Positions 18,101-25,923 of a stretch of 64,000 nucleotides of DNA are shown in pieces. Under the pieces are notes generated by a model. That model did not search any database and was not told where the DNA came from. It saw nothing but the letters and a program-made list of their open reading frames with translations. A program made the translations under genes and the position numbers. Source of the stretch: Chryseobacterium oryzae (GTDB taxonomy: Bacteria; Bacteroidota; Bacteroidia; Flavobacteriales; Weeksellaceae); assembly GCF_022811665.1 (NCBI RefSeq), contig NZ_CP094529.1, positions 2,728,001-2,792,000 on the forward strand, given 5' to 3'. How positions within the stretch are numbered: position 1 is the first letter of the stretch; every line of letters starts with the position of its first letter.

Positions 18101-18252
18101 GCTGCTTTATTGGTAAATGTTAGGGCGAGAATATTCCGTATTACCTGTTGTTGATTAGGATAACGCAAACAGATCATTAAAAGCTTCTGCACCAAAGCAT
18201 AAGTCTTTCCAGATCCCGCAGATGCATTGATGACAGTATAAGAATTTGACAT
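15109..18252 (-). CDS. UvrD-type helicase with C-terminal RecB-like nuclease (AddA-like)
   Basis: 1047 residues from ATG 18252, where MSNSYTVINASAGSGKT puts Walker A (GSGKT, 13-17) at the expected distance from the start. SF1 helicase motifs follow: DEFQDTSSLQW, GDPKQSIYRFRGGE, TIHKAKGLEFPVVFIP (motif V area) and YVATTRP. The C-terminal PD-(D/E)XK nuclease core reads RPDRI, then IILDFKTG. The family processes double-strand-break ends for recombination. AddA normally acts with an AddB partner, which is not in this window. Neighbours on both sides are on the other strand, so this gene is transcribed alone. Confidence 0.92.
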   Translation of the reverse strand: MSNSYTVINASAGSGKTYALVQKLLMICLRYPNQQQVIRNILALTFTNKAANEMKERILSWLGKFKEDNYADNNDLKNIQKAFEEEGLKITLDELHIRSKKLLDYILHNYSTLNIGTIDRFNSRLVRSFSYELGLAKNFNLEIDAEPFLIEAVDKMLDQIGENDNISNSFMDYVDYSLDNNERINLNKNLYDSAKEFVKDIHYEHLKVNKEFNDENYDNIKNTLRKDITANKKQSLELALQSIELFKSRNIEIEDFAQGKNGLGGFFPKVIEFYEKKRPGFPFPSSSEESVVDKYRKGTSAKAKHKETDVFDILEILLENRMKLILLYIETQKKEKILSALLPLKVNKDIQDELKKIEEENDLVLLSKFNILINENLKNEPSAFIYEKVGSQFQHYFFDEFQDTSSLQWQNFVPLRDHSISTENTSFTLVGDPKQSIYRFRGGESKLMLDIINNKEISPKQASLLVLKDNWRSAKNIVQFNNELYQFHSHQLQEEHRQIFGSDGEQNPKSSIEGRVKVNLIENLTNEEFYDDVSVKMQKDIQECLDNGFKFSDITILCRGNFDIFSYSQKLGSLKVNYKGLETNIRTISDKGLTLELSDTIKAVVEFLKWETNPKNKPHLIMMMFYLNRLGKIEMQDFTLQMKEILELQEYENIIGFLEEKYSLKLKQNQFPKFNLYNYIEYYINEFSSGNKEIDFLLNFLEMLFNFTQNAGASTKEFLKYWDEEASKHTIQASENIDAIQIMTIHKAKGLEFPVVFIPMMNKNRDSEFSNWFETEAEDVLKSVNINQFSKNLEAYDEGIEKFNQENSYKNLVDRLCLQYVATTRPVEQLFFYLQKANKTSNNLEILEFVESKNLQNLDEFDLYETNPEMLKKQILHQNSEFKTQNIEHLKNKSDSKSSIQIATPSKNYQVRNEKVRVGLFVHELLSRINTPKDVDRVLETYVLDGQITLEEKTEIKSVLMKIIDAHTEFFDEKWQVINEKDIMISENGMAKIYRPDRILKNNEGYIILDFKTGSENEKNEKQIETYKSVLEKLGKKVLKTKLIYIS

Positions 18253-18407
18253 TTTTTGATAAAAGATTTGATGCAATTTAATCAAAAAAAATCTGAAATT
18301 TTAACAATTCTAAACCAATACTTTAACAGTTTTACCCTCTGAAATCAAAAAATATCCTAAAAGCCGTTAAGTCTGGTTAAACTTCATTTCGGAACAGAAA
18401 ATAATTT

Positions 18408-18415
18408 TAGTTTTG
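18408..18415 (+). promoter_or_regulatory. Promoter -7 box TAGTTTTG
   Basis: Full TAnnTTTG match 19 bases before the GTG start at 18435. Confidence 0.5.
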
Positions 18416-18434
18416 CTTAATAAAACAATATTCT

Positions 18435-19181
18435 GTGAAAATTAAACTACTTATTCTTTTTTCATTCATTGCGTTCATCAACATCCATGCTCAGGAATAT
18501 ATTTTCGGTAAGATTACTGATGAAGAAAAACATGAATTGGCAGACGTGAATGTTATTAACATCCGTACAGACGAAAGAGTTCTCAGCAACAGAGACGGGC
18601 ATTTTATGATTTCCGGACGGGCTGGAGATATACTCCGGTTTGTAAAAACAGGTTTCGACAGATTTCAATGGAAAGTTGCTCCCGAAGACACTAAATCTTC
18701 TCTTAACATCAACATGGTACAATCTGCTATTCTGATAGAAGAAGTTGAAATTAAAAAAGGATTGACAGGAGATTTAAAACTCGATTCTAAAGCATTGGCA
18801 CAATCGAAAAAAGTGGAGAAACTTAAGAGTGATCTTTCTCGTTACATCTCGCAAAAGTCTGATCCTAGAATTTTAGCTGCAAAACCCGGAGAATTTGTTC
18901 AGCCAAAAGGACAAGGCTTTTCTATCGGAAAAGTAAAAAACAAATGGGACGATTTGGATCTCGCCAATTATATTGTTTCAGCATTGGGAACTCAGTATTT
19001 CACAGATCTTCAGATTGAGCAGCCATTCATCAATCATTTTGTAAATTATATTCTGCAGACAGGTTTTGAGCGAAAAAACATCCTGAAATATGGTTATATG
19101 AGCGATGCTGATTTAATGAGATTTCAAAGAACTGTTTTAAATAGAATTACTACCTATAAAGCTCCACCAAAGCAAAAATAA
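18435..19181 (+). CDS. Secreted protein with carboxypeptidase-regulatory-like domain
   Basis: 248 residues, GTG start followed directly by a signal peptide (KIKLLILFSFIAFINIHAQ). Residues about 22-95 match the CarboxypepD_reg-like beta-sandwich common at the N-terminus of Bacteroidetes outer-membrane proteins: GKITDEEKHELADVNVIN, then NRDGHFMISGRAGDILRFVK. The C-terminal helical part (VEKLKSDLSRYISQ, then FFTDLQIEQPF-like and FVNYILQTGF) has no recognised function. The next gene encodes a paralogue starting 3 bases after the stop, so the two form an operon and perhaps a complex. Confidence 0.83.
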   Translation: MKIKLLILFSFIAFINIHAQEYIFGKITDEEKHELADVNVINIRTDERVLSNRDGHFMISGRAGDILRFVKTGFDRFQWKVAPEDTKSSLNINMVQSAILIEEVEIKKGLTGDLKLDSKALAQSKKVEKLKSDLSRYISQKSDPRILAAKPGEFVQPKGQGFSIGKVKNKWDDLDLANYIVSALGTQYFTDLQIEQPFINHFVNYILQTGFERKNILKYGYMSDADLMRFQRTVLNRITTYKAPPKQK

Positions 19182-19184
19182 AAG

Positions 19185-19976
19185 ATGGTGAAGACAAAAG
19201 GATTTTCGCTTTTAATATGTTTTATCGCAAGCTGTTTATACGGACAAAAAATTTTGTCTGGCAGAACAATGAGCGAGAATAACAGGATTGTAACTTCTGT
19301 TCTGGTTATCAACATCAATAATAATGAGAAAACATCCAGTAATTCTAGCGGTGAATTTTCCATAAAAGCTTCATTGCAGGACGAAATCAGGTTTATAAAA
19401 AAAGGCTACGAAAGAACGATTAAAAAAATTGACAATCTAGACAACATTCCCGATATCATCATGACCCAGCTTCCTGTGGAAATAGAAGAAGTTAAAATAA
19501 TTCCGCTTTCCGGAAATCTAGCCAAAGATTCTAAAATGCTTACAAAAGTAGATAAAAAAGAAGAACTTCGCAAAGCAATTGGTCTTCCGCGAGGTCCTGA
19601 AAAGCCCAGAGAAGTTCCTGCGGACACAAGAAATCTTCTAATGGCAATTCCATTAGGACTTTTGGATGTACAGGGTTTATACGATATTGTTAGCGGAAAA
19701 GCAAGAAGACAGAGAAGATGGTATCAGTACGAGGATATGCAGGACGACATTGCATGGGTAAAAACCCGTACAGGTGAAGAATATTTTGTAAAAGAAAGCA
19801 TTCCCGCGGAGAGAATTCCGGAATTTTTGGAATTCAGCTTTATCTTAAAACCTGATATTCGGAGATATATTAAAGCCAAAAACATCTACAAAGTAATGTT
19901 TGAACTGGAAGAAACTCTTCCTGTTTATGTAGAAAGAATTAAAGAATCACAAAAAAAAGAAAAAGAGAAACGGTAG
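19185..19976 (+). CDS. Secreted protein with carboxypeptidase-regulatory-like domain (paralogue)
   Basis: 263 residues with signal peptide (KGFSLLICFIASCLYGQ). It has the same layout as the preceding product: a beta-sandwich (GRTMSENNRIVTSVLVIN, then NSSGEFSIKASLQDEIRFIK, residues 25-80), a linker with the shared motif IEEVKIIPLSGNLAKDSKML, then a helical tail. Counterpart residues in the neighbour are IEEVEIKKGLTGDLKLDSKAL. Tandem duplication is therefore likely. It ends one base before the stop of the convergent GNAT gene, leaving no room for a terminator. Confidence 0.82.
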   Translation: MVKTKGFSLLICFIASCLYGQKILSGRTMSENNRIVTSVLVININNNEKTSSNSSGEFSIKASLQDEIRFIKKGYERTIKKIDNLDNIPDIIMTQLPVEIEEVKIIPLSGNLAKDSKMLTKVDKKEELRKAIGLPRGPEKPREVPADTRNLLMAIPLGLLDVQGLYDIVSGKARRQRRWYQYEDMQDDIAWVKTRTGEEYFVKESIPAERIPEFLEFSFILKPDIRRYIKAKNIYKVMFELEETLPVYVERIKESQKKEKEKR

Positions 19977-20489
19977 TTAATGATAAACAATATCGTAAAT
20001 TTCATCTTTAACCTGAATTAAATTTTCTGGTGTATAATTTGCCAAAAGCCAAAGATTAAGACTGTTTTTTCCTTCTCCGTAGCTTGGCTGAACATAGAGT
20101 TCATCAATAAGACTGAAACCATTTCTTTGGTAAAACAAAAATCTGCGTTTAGCGTATTCGTTTAAAGTTTCAGGCTCTATTTCCAGAATAATTCTTGGGA
20201 AATTTTTAAACAGCCAATCGGTTATTTTAGAACCAAGATTTTGATTTCTGTATTCTGCAAAAACCTCAAAATGCTCTACAAAAAGAAAACTCGATAATTC
20301 CCATACAATAAGATACCCTACATTTTCAGACTGATTCAAAACCGAAATAACCTTTACATTAGGATGTTCAAATAATTTAACAAACTGAAACCACTCTCTT
20401 CTTTCATCCTCAGGAAAAGAAGAACAGTAAGATTTGAAAATTTTTTCCGTGCGGTAATCTTCTGCCGAAATAATTTGTAAAAACTCCAT
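19977..20489 (-). CDS. GNAT family N-acetyltransferase
   Basis: 170 residues. It has a GNAT fold: beta strands VGYLIVWE and FLFVEHFEVFAEYRNQNLGSK, where the acetyl-CoA-binding loop reads RNQNLGSKI (residues about 82-90), then ILEIEPE and a C-terminal RRFLFYQRNGFSL segment. The acceptor substrate is unknown. It is the last gene of the DUF2851-PspC-GNAT run, 3 bases after the PspC gene. Confidence 0.87.
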   Translation of the reverse strand: MEFLQIISAEDYRTEKIFKSYCSSFPEDERREWFQFVKLFEHPNVKVISVLNQSENVGYLIVWELSSFLFVEHFEVFAEYRNQNLGSKITDWLFKNFPRIILEIEPETLNEYAKRRFLFYQRNGFSLIDELYVQPSYGEGKNSLNLWLLANYTPENLIQVKDEIYDIVYH

Positions 20490-20492
20490 AAT

Positions 20493-20714
20493 TTAAAGAT
20501 CAAAGACACTAGGTCTTCTAGTAATAAAAATATCTTTTATCCAAAGTGTAAACGCAAGACCAAGATAAATTAAAAAGAAAAAACCTGCGGTAGCAAAAGT
20601 GGAATAAATAAAGAAAATTCTTAGTTTAGAAACAGGAATTCCCAGTTTGGCACCCATTCTGGTGAGTACACCAAACCATTCACATTCCATTTTATGACGG
20701 AGATTATCAAACAT
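20493..20714 (-). CDS. PspC domain protein
   Basis: 73 residues. It has the PspC signature of a short N-terminal segment (LGIPVSKLRIFFIYSTF) leading into one membrane helix (about 36-60, TAGFFFLIYLGLAFTLWI). PspC proteins sense envelope stress in Proteobacteria; small stand-alone versions are common in Flavobacteriia with unknown role. It overlaps the end of the DUF2851 gene by 8 bases, showing tight co-transcription. Confidence 0.88.
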   Translation of the reverse strand: MFDNLRHKMECEWFGVLTRMGAKLGIPVSKLRIFFIYSTFATAGFFFLIYLGLAFTLWIKDIFITRRPSVFDL

Positions 20715-21981
20715 GACGAGGTTCTTTTAAAATTTTGAATCCGATACCGCAATTTAAGCATTTTTTTGTTTCGCAAAAATTTTTGTAATGGTAAATTAGG
20801 CTTTGGCTTTCTAAAGAATTTTCGCTTTTTACTCCAAGATTTTTCCAGCCATCAACCACTGTATTTTTCTCTGCGGCTAAAATCCTGTAATATTCCAGAA
20901 TTTCATCTGTGATATATTCATTAGTATGTTTTTCGTATGCAAATTTAATGGGAAGCACTGCATTGAGGAGGATAATTTCAATAAAATTACTGCTAAGAGT
21001 TTTCTGAGTGTTAACAGACGAAATTTTACCAAAATTATAATGATCATTCCAATATTCAGAAGCTTTAATACTGGCAAAAACAGTCTTTAAAACCTCAGAA
21101 TTCTTTGCCGAAATAACTTCTGAAAACAAGTGAGAATGCTGAAAATACAAATCTGCTAGTTGCGAAAGTCGTATCGTTGGAAAATTAGCTGGTCGAAGCC
21201 TCAGAAATTTTGGAGAAATAACAACATTGGGAAGCTGGTATTTAGCTTTTAAAAATTCAAATTTTCTTTTCCAGATTTTAGATTGATGATCTTCTGTATT
21301 TTCGAGCCATCCGGCAAGCCCAAAAAACAAAGCTTCCAACTGGGTTTTATCTTGTCTAATTTTGTTAATTACTGAAAAATCTACAGTTTCTGCCAACTGT
21401 TTAAAAACTGCCGCATTTATTTTTAATCCAAAAGCATAAGCAAGATAATGAAAGAGTATCGCTTCAAAATTATTTTTCTGAATTTTTAAATCTTTTTCTA
21501 TTACCAAAGATTTTTCCTCCAGTTTTTTGATGAGATTTTCTTCATGAAAGCCTATTGGTATTTTATCTGGGCTAAAAACTTTTTCGCAGGGAATAAATCT
21601 GCTTTCATTCACAAAATGATGGTAATTACTGTAAATTTTCTCATCAATATAAATTCTAAGTTCCAGTGTAGGAATATTTTTATTTTTGAACTCCAAAATA
21701 TCTGCATCATTTTGAAAAACCACATGTAAAATTACATTTTGATAATCTGAATTTTGTGAATGCTGGTGAAAAATCCAGTCCGAAGCTTTCACATGAATTT
21801 CTATATTTCCTGCTAAAATGAGATTACTAATTTTAATTTTTGCAAATAAAAAATCAGGACCAGAATCTGAGTTCCATTTTCCAAAATCTAAAATTTCAAT
21901 TGAATTTCCTTCAGAATCTTTAAAATCAAAATGGGTAAACAATTTATAATTCCAGATATATTGCAATAATTTCTCGTTCAT
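20707..21981 (-). CDS. DUF2851 family protein
   Basis: 424 residues from ATG 21981 (MNEKLLQYIWNYKLF), the usual start for this family; an in-frame ATG 30 bases earlier is less likely. Conserved segments are FGKWNSDSGPDFLFAKI and LAGNIEIHVKASDWIFH (residues about 35-80), then LRPANFPTIRLSQLA near 255, and a C-terminal CxxC (CLNCGIGF). The family is widespread in Bacteroidetes with no assigned function; the N-terminal part may be nuclease-like. First gene of a three-gene run. Confidence 0.9.
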   Translation of the reverse strand: MNEKLLQYIWNYKLFTHFDFKDSEGNSIEILDFGKWNSDSGPDFLFAKIKISNLILAGNIEIHVKASDWIFHQHSQNSDYQNVILHVVFQNDADILEFKNKNIPTLELRIYIDEKIYSNYHHFVNESRFIPCEKVFSPDKIPIGFHEENLIKKLEEKSLVIEKDLKIQKNNFEAILFHYLAYAFGLKINAAVFKQLAETVDFSVINKIRQDKTQLEALFFGLAGWLENTEDHQSKIWKRKFEFLKAKYQLPNVVISPKFLRLRPANFPTIRLSQLADLYFQHSHLFSEVISAKNSEVLKTVFASIKASEYWNDHYNFGKISSVNTQKTLSSNFIEIILLNAVLPIKFAYEKHTNEYITDEILEYYRILAAEKNTVVDGWKNLGVKSENSLESQSLIYHYKNFCETKKCLNCGIGFKILKEPRHV

Positions 21982-22115
21982 TTCAGTGTTTTTAATACTT
22001 AAAATTAGCAAAAAAATAATTACAACTTACAGAAACATCCTTTGCATAAAAAAAAGACACAGTAAACAAATAGAGATGTGAAGTTATGAAATCTGAATAG
22101 ACAGTATAAAAATAA

Positions 22116-22144
22116 AAAAAGTACACTTTATAGTGTACTTTTTT
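22116..22144 (-). terminator. Terminator of tRNA-His
   Basis: agtacact and agtgtact arms with flanking A and T runs and a four-base loop. It begins two bases past the tRNA 3' end. Confidence 0.85.
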
Positions 22145-22145
22145 G

Positions 22146-22220
<75 letters not shown>

Positions 22221-22255
22221 GTTTTGTGAGTGCAAATATAGGCATATTTTTTAAT

Positions 22256-22981
22256 CTACAAAACAATTCCGTCAAAATTTTTCATTGCTACTAATTTTTC
22301 TGAAGTAAAACCTTCTGCATAAGCCACTCCCGACAATCTTCCTAGATCCTGAGCACGATACGTTAAACTCTCAAAAAAATCTTTCGTTGCAATTGGAGTA
22401 ACCGGTTCTTTTGAATCTGGATCGTAAAACTGGGTTTTATACGCCGCACACGCTTTAAGTTTTACATCCAAATATTCAGAAATATCTATCACAAATTCTG
22501 GAACTATATTTTTCCACTGAATGTAATGAAAAATCTGTTTAGGTCTCCAAACTTCCTGATTGATTCCGTCCATACTCGTTTCAATCTTTCTTAACCCTGC
22601 TAAAAAACAAGAATCTGACACCAGTTTTGCTGCTTTGGCGTGATCCGGGTGCCGATCATCAATTGCATTGGCCAAAACAATCTCTGGTCGGTATTTACGG
22701 ATCATTCTCACAATTTCTAACTGATATTCTTCTGAGTTAACCAAAAAACCATCCTTAAGACCTAAATTCTCTCTTTCGGCTATACCTAAGATTTTGGCAG
22801 CATCTGTTGCCTCTTCCTTTCTAGTTTGATCTGTCCCACGAGTCCCCAATTCTCCTCTAGTAAGGTCTAGAATAGCACATGTTTTTCCTTCAGAAATTAA
22901 TTTGGCTAAAGTTCCTCCACAACCTAGCTCTACATCATCCGGATGAGCTCCTATGGCAAGTATATCAAATTTCTTATTCAT
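22256..22981 (-). CDS. bshB1: Bacillithiol biosynthesis deacetylase BshB1
   Basis: 241 residues, PIG-L/LmbE-like metal-dependent deacetylase. It removes the acetyl group from GlcNAc-malate to give GlcN-malate, the second step of bacillithiol synthesis. Zinc-site motifs are AHPDD (His13, Asp15, Asp16) and the HPDH at 111-114. The segments LDLTRGELGTRGT and KACAAYKTQF fit BshB1 rather than general LmbE proteins. It follows the TPR gene on the same strand but is separated by a hairpin terminator whose T-run runs into a promoter box. Confidence 0.94.
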   Translation of the reverse strand: MNKKFDILAIGAHPDDVELGCGGTLAKLISEGKTCAILDLTRGELGTRGTDQTRKEEATDAAKILGIAERENLGLKDGFLVNSEEYQLEIVRMIRKYRPEIVLANAIDDRHPDHAKAAKLVSDSCFLAGLRKIETSMDGINQEVWRPKQIFHYIQWKNIVPEFVIDISEYLDVKLKACAAYKTQFYDPDSKEPVTPIATKDFFESLTYRAQDLGRLSGVAYAEGFTSEKLVAMKNFDGIVL

Positions 22982-22985
22982 CTAT

Positions 22986-22993
22986 CAAATTTA
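22986..22993 (-). promoter_or_regulatory. Promoter -7 box TAAATTTG for bshB1
   Basis: Full TAnnTTTG match on the minus strand. It overlaps the end of the T-run of the upstream terminator and lies only four bases before the bshB1 ATG, so the transcript could be leaderless. Confidence 0.45.
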
Positions 22994-23027
22994 AAAAAAC
23001 TTCCCATACAAAAATGAATGGGAAGTT
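22994..23027 (-). terminator. Terminator after the TPR gene
   Basis: Minus-strand arms aacttcccat and atgggaagtt with a nine-base loop, then seven T. Confidence 0.82.
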
Positions 23028-23049
23028 AGTATATAATTATTATTTAAAA

Positions 23050-24696
23050 TTATTTATTAAGCTCTGCGTTAAGATTAATAGCATCCTGATAACTAGGATC
23101 TAATTTAAGAGATTTTGCTACATAATCTTTTGCTTTTGCAACATCTTTGTCTTTTTCCAGAAAAGCAATTGCGAAGTAGGAATATGCTAAAGCTTGTTTG
23201 TTAGCCTCAATATCAGCTGGTTTTACAGTTGCAATAAATTTCTCATAAGAAATCATAGCAGCTTCATTATTTCCAGCTTGTTGATAAGAATATCCCTGAC
23301 TGTAGTAAGCTGGTGCCCAATCTGGAAGTAAATTACTCATTTTCTGCCATGTTAAAACTGCCCCATTCCAGTTTTTAGCATCCTGATAAGCATTTGCCAA
23401 TTTATAGATCGCATCAGAGTCTTTTGGATTTGCGGCAACTAATTTTTTAGCTGCTTCAATTTCTGGAGTAGAAGGACCTGCGTCCGCTGAAGCCTGAGAT
23501 GCTCCGCCTCCATTAATTTTAGCTAATTCCATATCCCATTTTAAGGTTTCATCTTTAGCTACTTTTGCCAAAGCAATTTTTTGCTGAGCTTCAGCTTTCA
23601 AAGCAGTTTTCTTAGCTTCGTCTGTTTCAGTTTTTGCTAAACCGGCAGCAATTAATCCCATTAAACCTTGGTCTGCAGGTTGAACTCTCGATTTCTCTGC
23701 TTTAGAAACGAAATTATCAATATTTTGTTTCGCTTCAGCGTATTGTCCGTCTGCATAATTTACATACGCTCTTAATTTAAATTTGATAGGATCATCAATC
23801 TTATCAAAGATTTTATCTAAGACAACTTTAGAATTAGCATAATCTTCATTAGTAAAATAAAGTTTTGCAATTTCTAATTGTGTATATGGATCCTCATCCG
23901 CATACTTTGTATAGTTAAGAAGATCCTGTGTAGCTTTAGCATTTTCCTGATATTTTATATCATAAGCAGCTAAAGCTTTGTACGCAGGTGCATACGTTTG
24001 ATCTGTAGCAATAGCTTTATCAATATTTTGTTTTGCCTGTTGCCATTGTTGAGCAGCCATCCATAAAGTACCCATTCTTGTATACACAGATGCTTTATTT
24101 TTAGCTAAAGGAAGTGCTTTATCATAAGCAGTCATTGCCTCACCAGGAATTCTTTTGAGTCTATACGCATCACCTAACGTATAATAGTAATACGCAGGAA
24201 TGTCTTTTTTGGTTTTTTCAATAGCCTTATTTAAGTATTGAATTGCCAAATCTGGTGAATTATTTTTTTCGAATATCGTTAAAGCTTCTGCTGCTCTGAA
24301 TAGTACTTCAGGATCTTTTTCTCTAGAATCTGTTACTATTTTCTGAATTTCTGCAATTGCAGATTTATCACCTTTTCCTAGTTTAACAGAAGCTAAACCT
24401 ATTTTATTAAGATAGCTTTTAGAATCTGCCGTTAATCCTTTATTGAAATTTTCAGATGCTTTTGCATAATCGGGTTCACCTTGTTTCAGAAATGTATTTC
24501 CTAAGTAAAAATAATTTTCTGCTGAAGGCTCTTTAGCAATCATTTGCGTAAAATTATTTTTAGCAGCAGCATACTTATCACTGTCTAAACTGTTGATACC
24601 GTCCTGCAATGTCTGTGCAAAAGCAAAGTTGGTAAAAAATACTACTGATGCCCCAAAAGCAACCTTTCTTACATTCATAATCATTATATCTTTCAT
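23050..24696 (-). CDS. Periplasmic tetratricopeptide repeat protein
   Basis: 548 residues. The signal peptide (VRKVAFGASVVFFTNFAFAQ) is best placed if translation starts at the third Met (24678); ATG 24696 also works. The remainder is a long run of TPR helical pairs, e.g. SAENYFYLGNTFLKQGEPDY, then AYKALAAYDIKYQENAKAT and APAYYSQGYSYQQAGNNEAA. There is a less regular middle (about 330-415) with an AAGLAKTETDEAKKTALKAE helix. It is probably a scaffold. In Bacteroidetes this gene travels with exbBD-tonB and a PstS-like lipoprotein, as here, so a role in the same envelope process is likely but not proven. Confidence 0.9.
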   Translation of the reverse strand: MKDIMIMNVRKVAFGASVVFFTNFAFAQTLQDGINSLDSDKYAAAKNNFTQMIAKEPSAENYFYLGNTFLKQGEPDYAKASENFNKGLTADSKSYLNKIGLASVKLGKGDKSAIAEIQKIVTDSREKDPEVLFRAAEALTIFEKNNSPDLAIQYLNKAIEKTKKDIPAYYYYTLGDAYRLKRIPGEAMTAYDKALPLAKNKASVYTRMGTLWMAAQQWQQAKQNIDKAIATDQTYAPAYKALAAYDIKYQENAKATQDLLNYTKYADEDPYTQLEIAKLYFTNEDYANSKVVLDKIFDKIDDPIKFKLRAYVNYADGQYAEAKQNIDNFVSKAEKSRVQPADQGLMGLIAAGLAKTETDEAKKTALKAEAQQKIALAKVAKDETLKWDMELAKINGGGASQASADAGPSTPEIEAAKKLVAANPKDSDAIYKLANAYQDAKNWNGAVLTWQKMSNLLPDWAPAYYSQGYSYQQAGNNEAAMISYEKFIATVKPADIEANKQALAYSYFAIAFLEKDKDVAKAKDYVAKSLKLDPSYQDAINLNAELNK

Positions 24697-24796
24697 TTAT
24701 ATTTTAAACACTAATTTTAATTGGATGAAATAAATCACACAATTTTCAGACCAAAATAAGGGTTTTATTTTGGTTATAAAATAATATTAAGAATTT

Positions 24797-25666
24797 TTAA
24801 CGCATCTGCACTTCACGTCTGTAAATATTATACGGCTGAAGCCCTTCTTTTTCCACTACCATTTGCCCAAGTTGTGTGCAGGAATATCTTATAAATCCGT
24901 TAGCAATATTAAAATTACCTTCATTTGTTAAGAAATATAGAACTCGGGTAAAAGGATATCTCATCTGTCTTAAGCCATCAACATCTGGCAAAAATGATTT
25001 ATTATCTTTAACAATAGGCAGAATTTTCATCATTCCTCTTAGCTTCTCAGCTTCTTTATCATAAGGTCTACTTATGGTATTGAGACCGACAACACCAATT
25101 TTATCTGGGTATTTATTAAGTTCTTCAATTAAATTCACATTTCCGGAAATAATAGAAAATTTAAGGTCTCTAGGTTTTTTACCCACTTTTTGAGCCACAA
25201 AATTCAAATTACTAGAATTGGTTCCGTCAAAAATAAAATTTTTATCATCAGATTGAAGTCCTTTTTCAATTTCCTCAAATGTCAGACTATTTCTTTTTGA
25301 ATTTTTAGGAACAAAGAAAACAACTGCATCTGCGGCAAACCTCGCAGGTGTAAATTTTAAATCTACTTGATTTTCATAAAGTTTAATTTCCTTTGGCGTT
25401 AAATCTCTAGACATTACCGCTATTCTAGCTTTATCATTGAGCATATCAACAAACCCTAAATCTTCTTTTTTTGCAATAACCTTAATTTTTGTATCTGGAT
25501 AACTAATCATGTATCCTTCTGCCAATGCTTCTACAACACTTTTAAAAGATTCGTCTGTAAGAATGGTCATATCTCCTTTATGATAAGAAGGTGATGATTT
25601 TTCTTTTTTTGAGCAATTTAGAAAAGAAATACATATTAAAATATATATAAAAAATTTATTCATCAT
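24797..25666 (-). CDS. PstS-like substrate-binding lipoprotein
   Basis: 289 residues. The lipoprotein signal peptide ends at Cys18 or so (ICISFLNCSKKEK). The body is a periplasmic phosphate-binding-protein-like domain: MTILTDESFKSVVEALAEGY, then AVMSRDLTPKEIKLYE, DAVVFFVPKNSKRNSLTFEE and a C-terminal RYPFTRVLYFLTNE. No pstCAB transport genes are nearby, so phosphate import is doubtful. Its position between a small membrane protein and the TPR gene, downstream of tonB, suggests an envelope role. The start overlaps the preceding gene by 11 bases. Confidence 0.87.
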   Translation of the reverse strand: MMNKFFIYILICISFLNCSKKEKSSPSYHKGDMTILTDESFKSVVEALAEGYMISYPDTKIKVIAKKEDLGFVDMLNDKARIAVMSRDLTPKEIKLYENQVDLKFTPARFAADAVVFFVPKNSKRNSLTFEEIEKGLQSDDKNFIFDGTNSSNLNFVAQKVGKKPRDLKFSIISGNVNLIEELNKYPDKIGVVGLNTISRPYDKEAEKLRGMMKILPIVKDNKSFLPDVDGLRQMRYPFTRVLYFLTNEGNFNIANGFIRYSCTQLGQMVVEKEGLQPYNIYRREVQMR

Positions 25667-25850
25667 TTTTATTTTTTAATCTCATCACTGCTCTGGCGAT
25701 TCTAAAAATACCGTAAATAATTAATACCGCTCCAAGTGGATAAGCCACTGTAGGTTCTAATGTAACCAAAAAAAATTTGAAAATTATAACTACAATTCCC
25801 AAAATTATATAGAAAAATCCCGTAACTAGAGACAACCAATTGAACATCAT
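25656..25850 (-). CDS. Small two-helix membrane protein
   Basis: 64 residues from ATG 25850. The longer in-frame start at 25886 would run back into a terminator hairpin and is rejected. Two hydrophobic helices (about 5-28 and 36-55) are followed by a basic tail (RAVMRLKNKNDE). I do not recognise a named family. It overlaps the PstS-like gene by 11 bases and so is translated with it. Confidence 0.75.
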   Translation of the reverse strand: MMFNWLSLVTGFFYIILGIVVIIFKFFLVTLEPTVAYPLGAVLIIYGIFRIARAVMRLKNKNDE

Positions 25851-25854
25851 ATAA

Positions 25855-25862
25855 CAAAAATA
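25855..25862 (-). promoter_or_regulatory. Promoter -7 box TATTTTTG
   Basis: Minus-strand TAnnTTTG match lying between the tonB terminator and the small membrane gene, four bases before its ATG. It would re-start transcription for the PstS-like and TPR genes. Confidence 0.45.
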
Positions 25863-25872
25863 CAAAAAAAAT

Positions 25873-25900
25873 AAAAAGAGAAGCATTTGCCTCTCTTTTT
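25873..25900 (-). terminator. Terminator after tonB
   Basis: Minus-strand hairpin aaaaagagaggc with a matching arm carrying one wobble pair, then five T. It lies 24 bases past the tonB stop. Confidence 0.78.
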
Positions 25901-25923
25901 ATTATAATTATTAAAAATTAATA

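Noticed and set aside
25851..25886. Upstream start for the small membrane protein
   Set aside because: It would lie within the tonB terminator hairpin and upstream of the promoter box.
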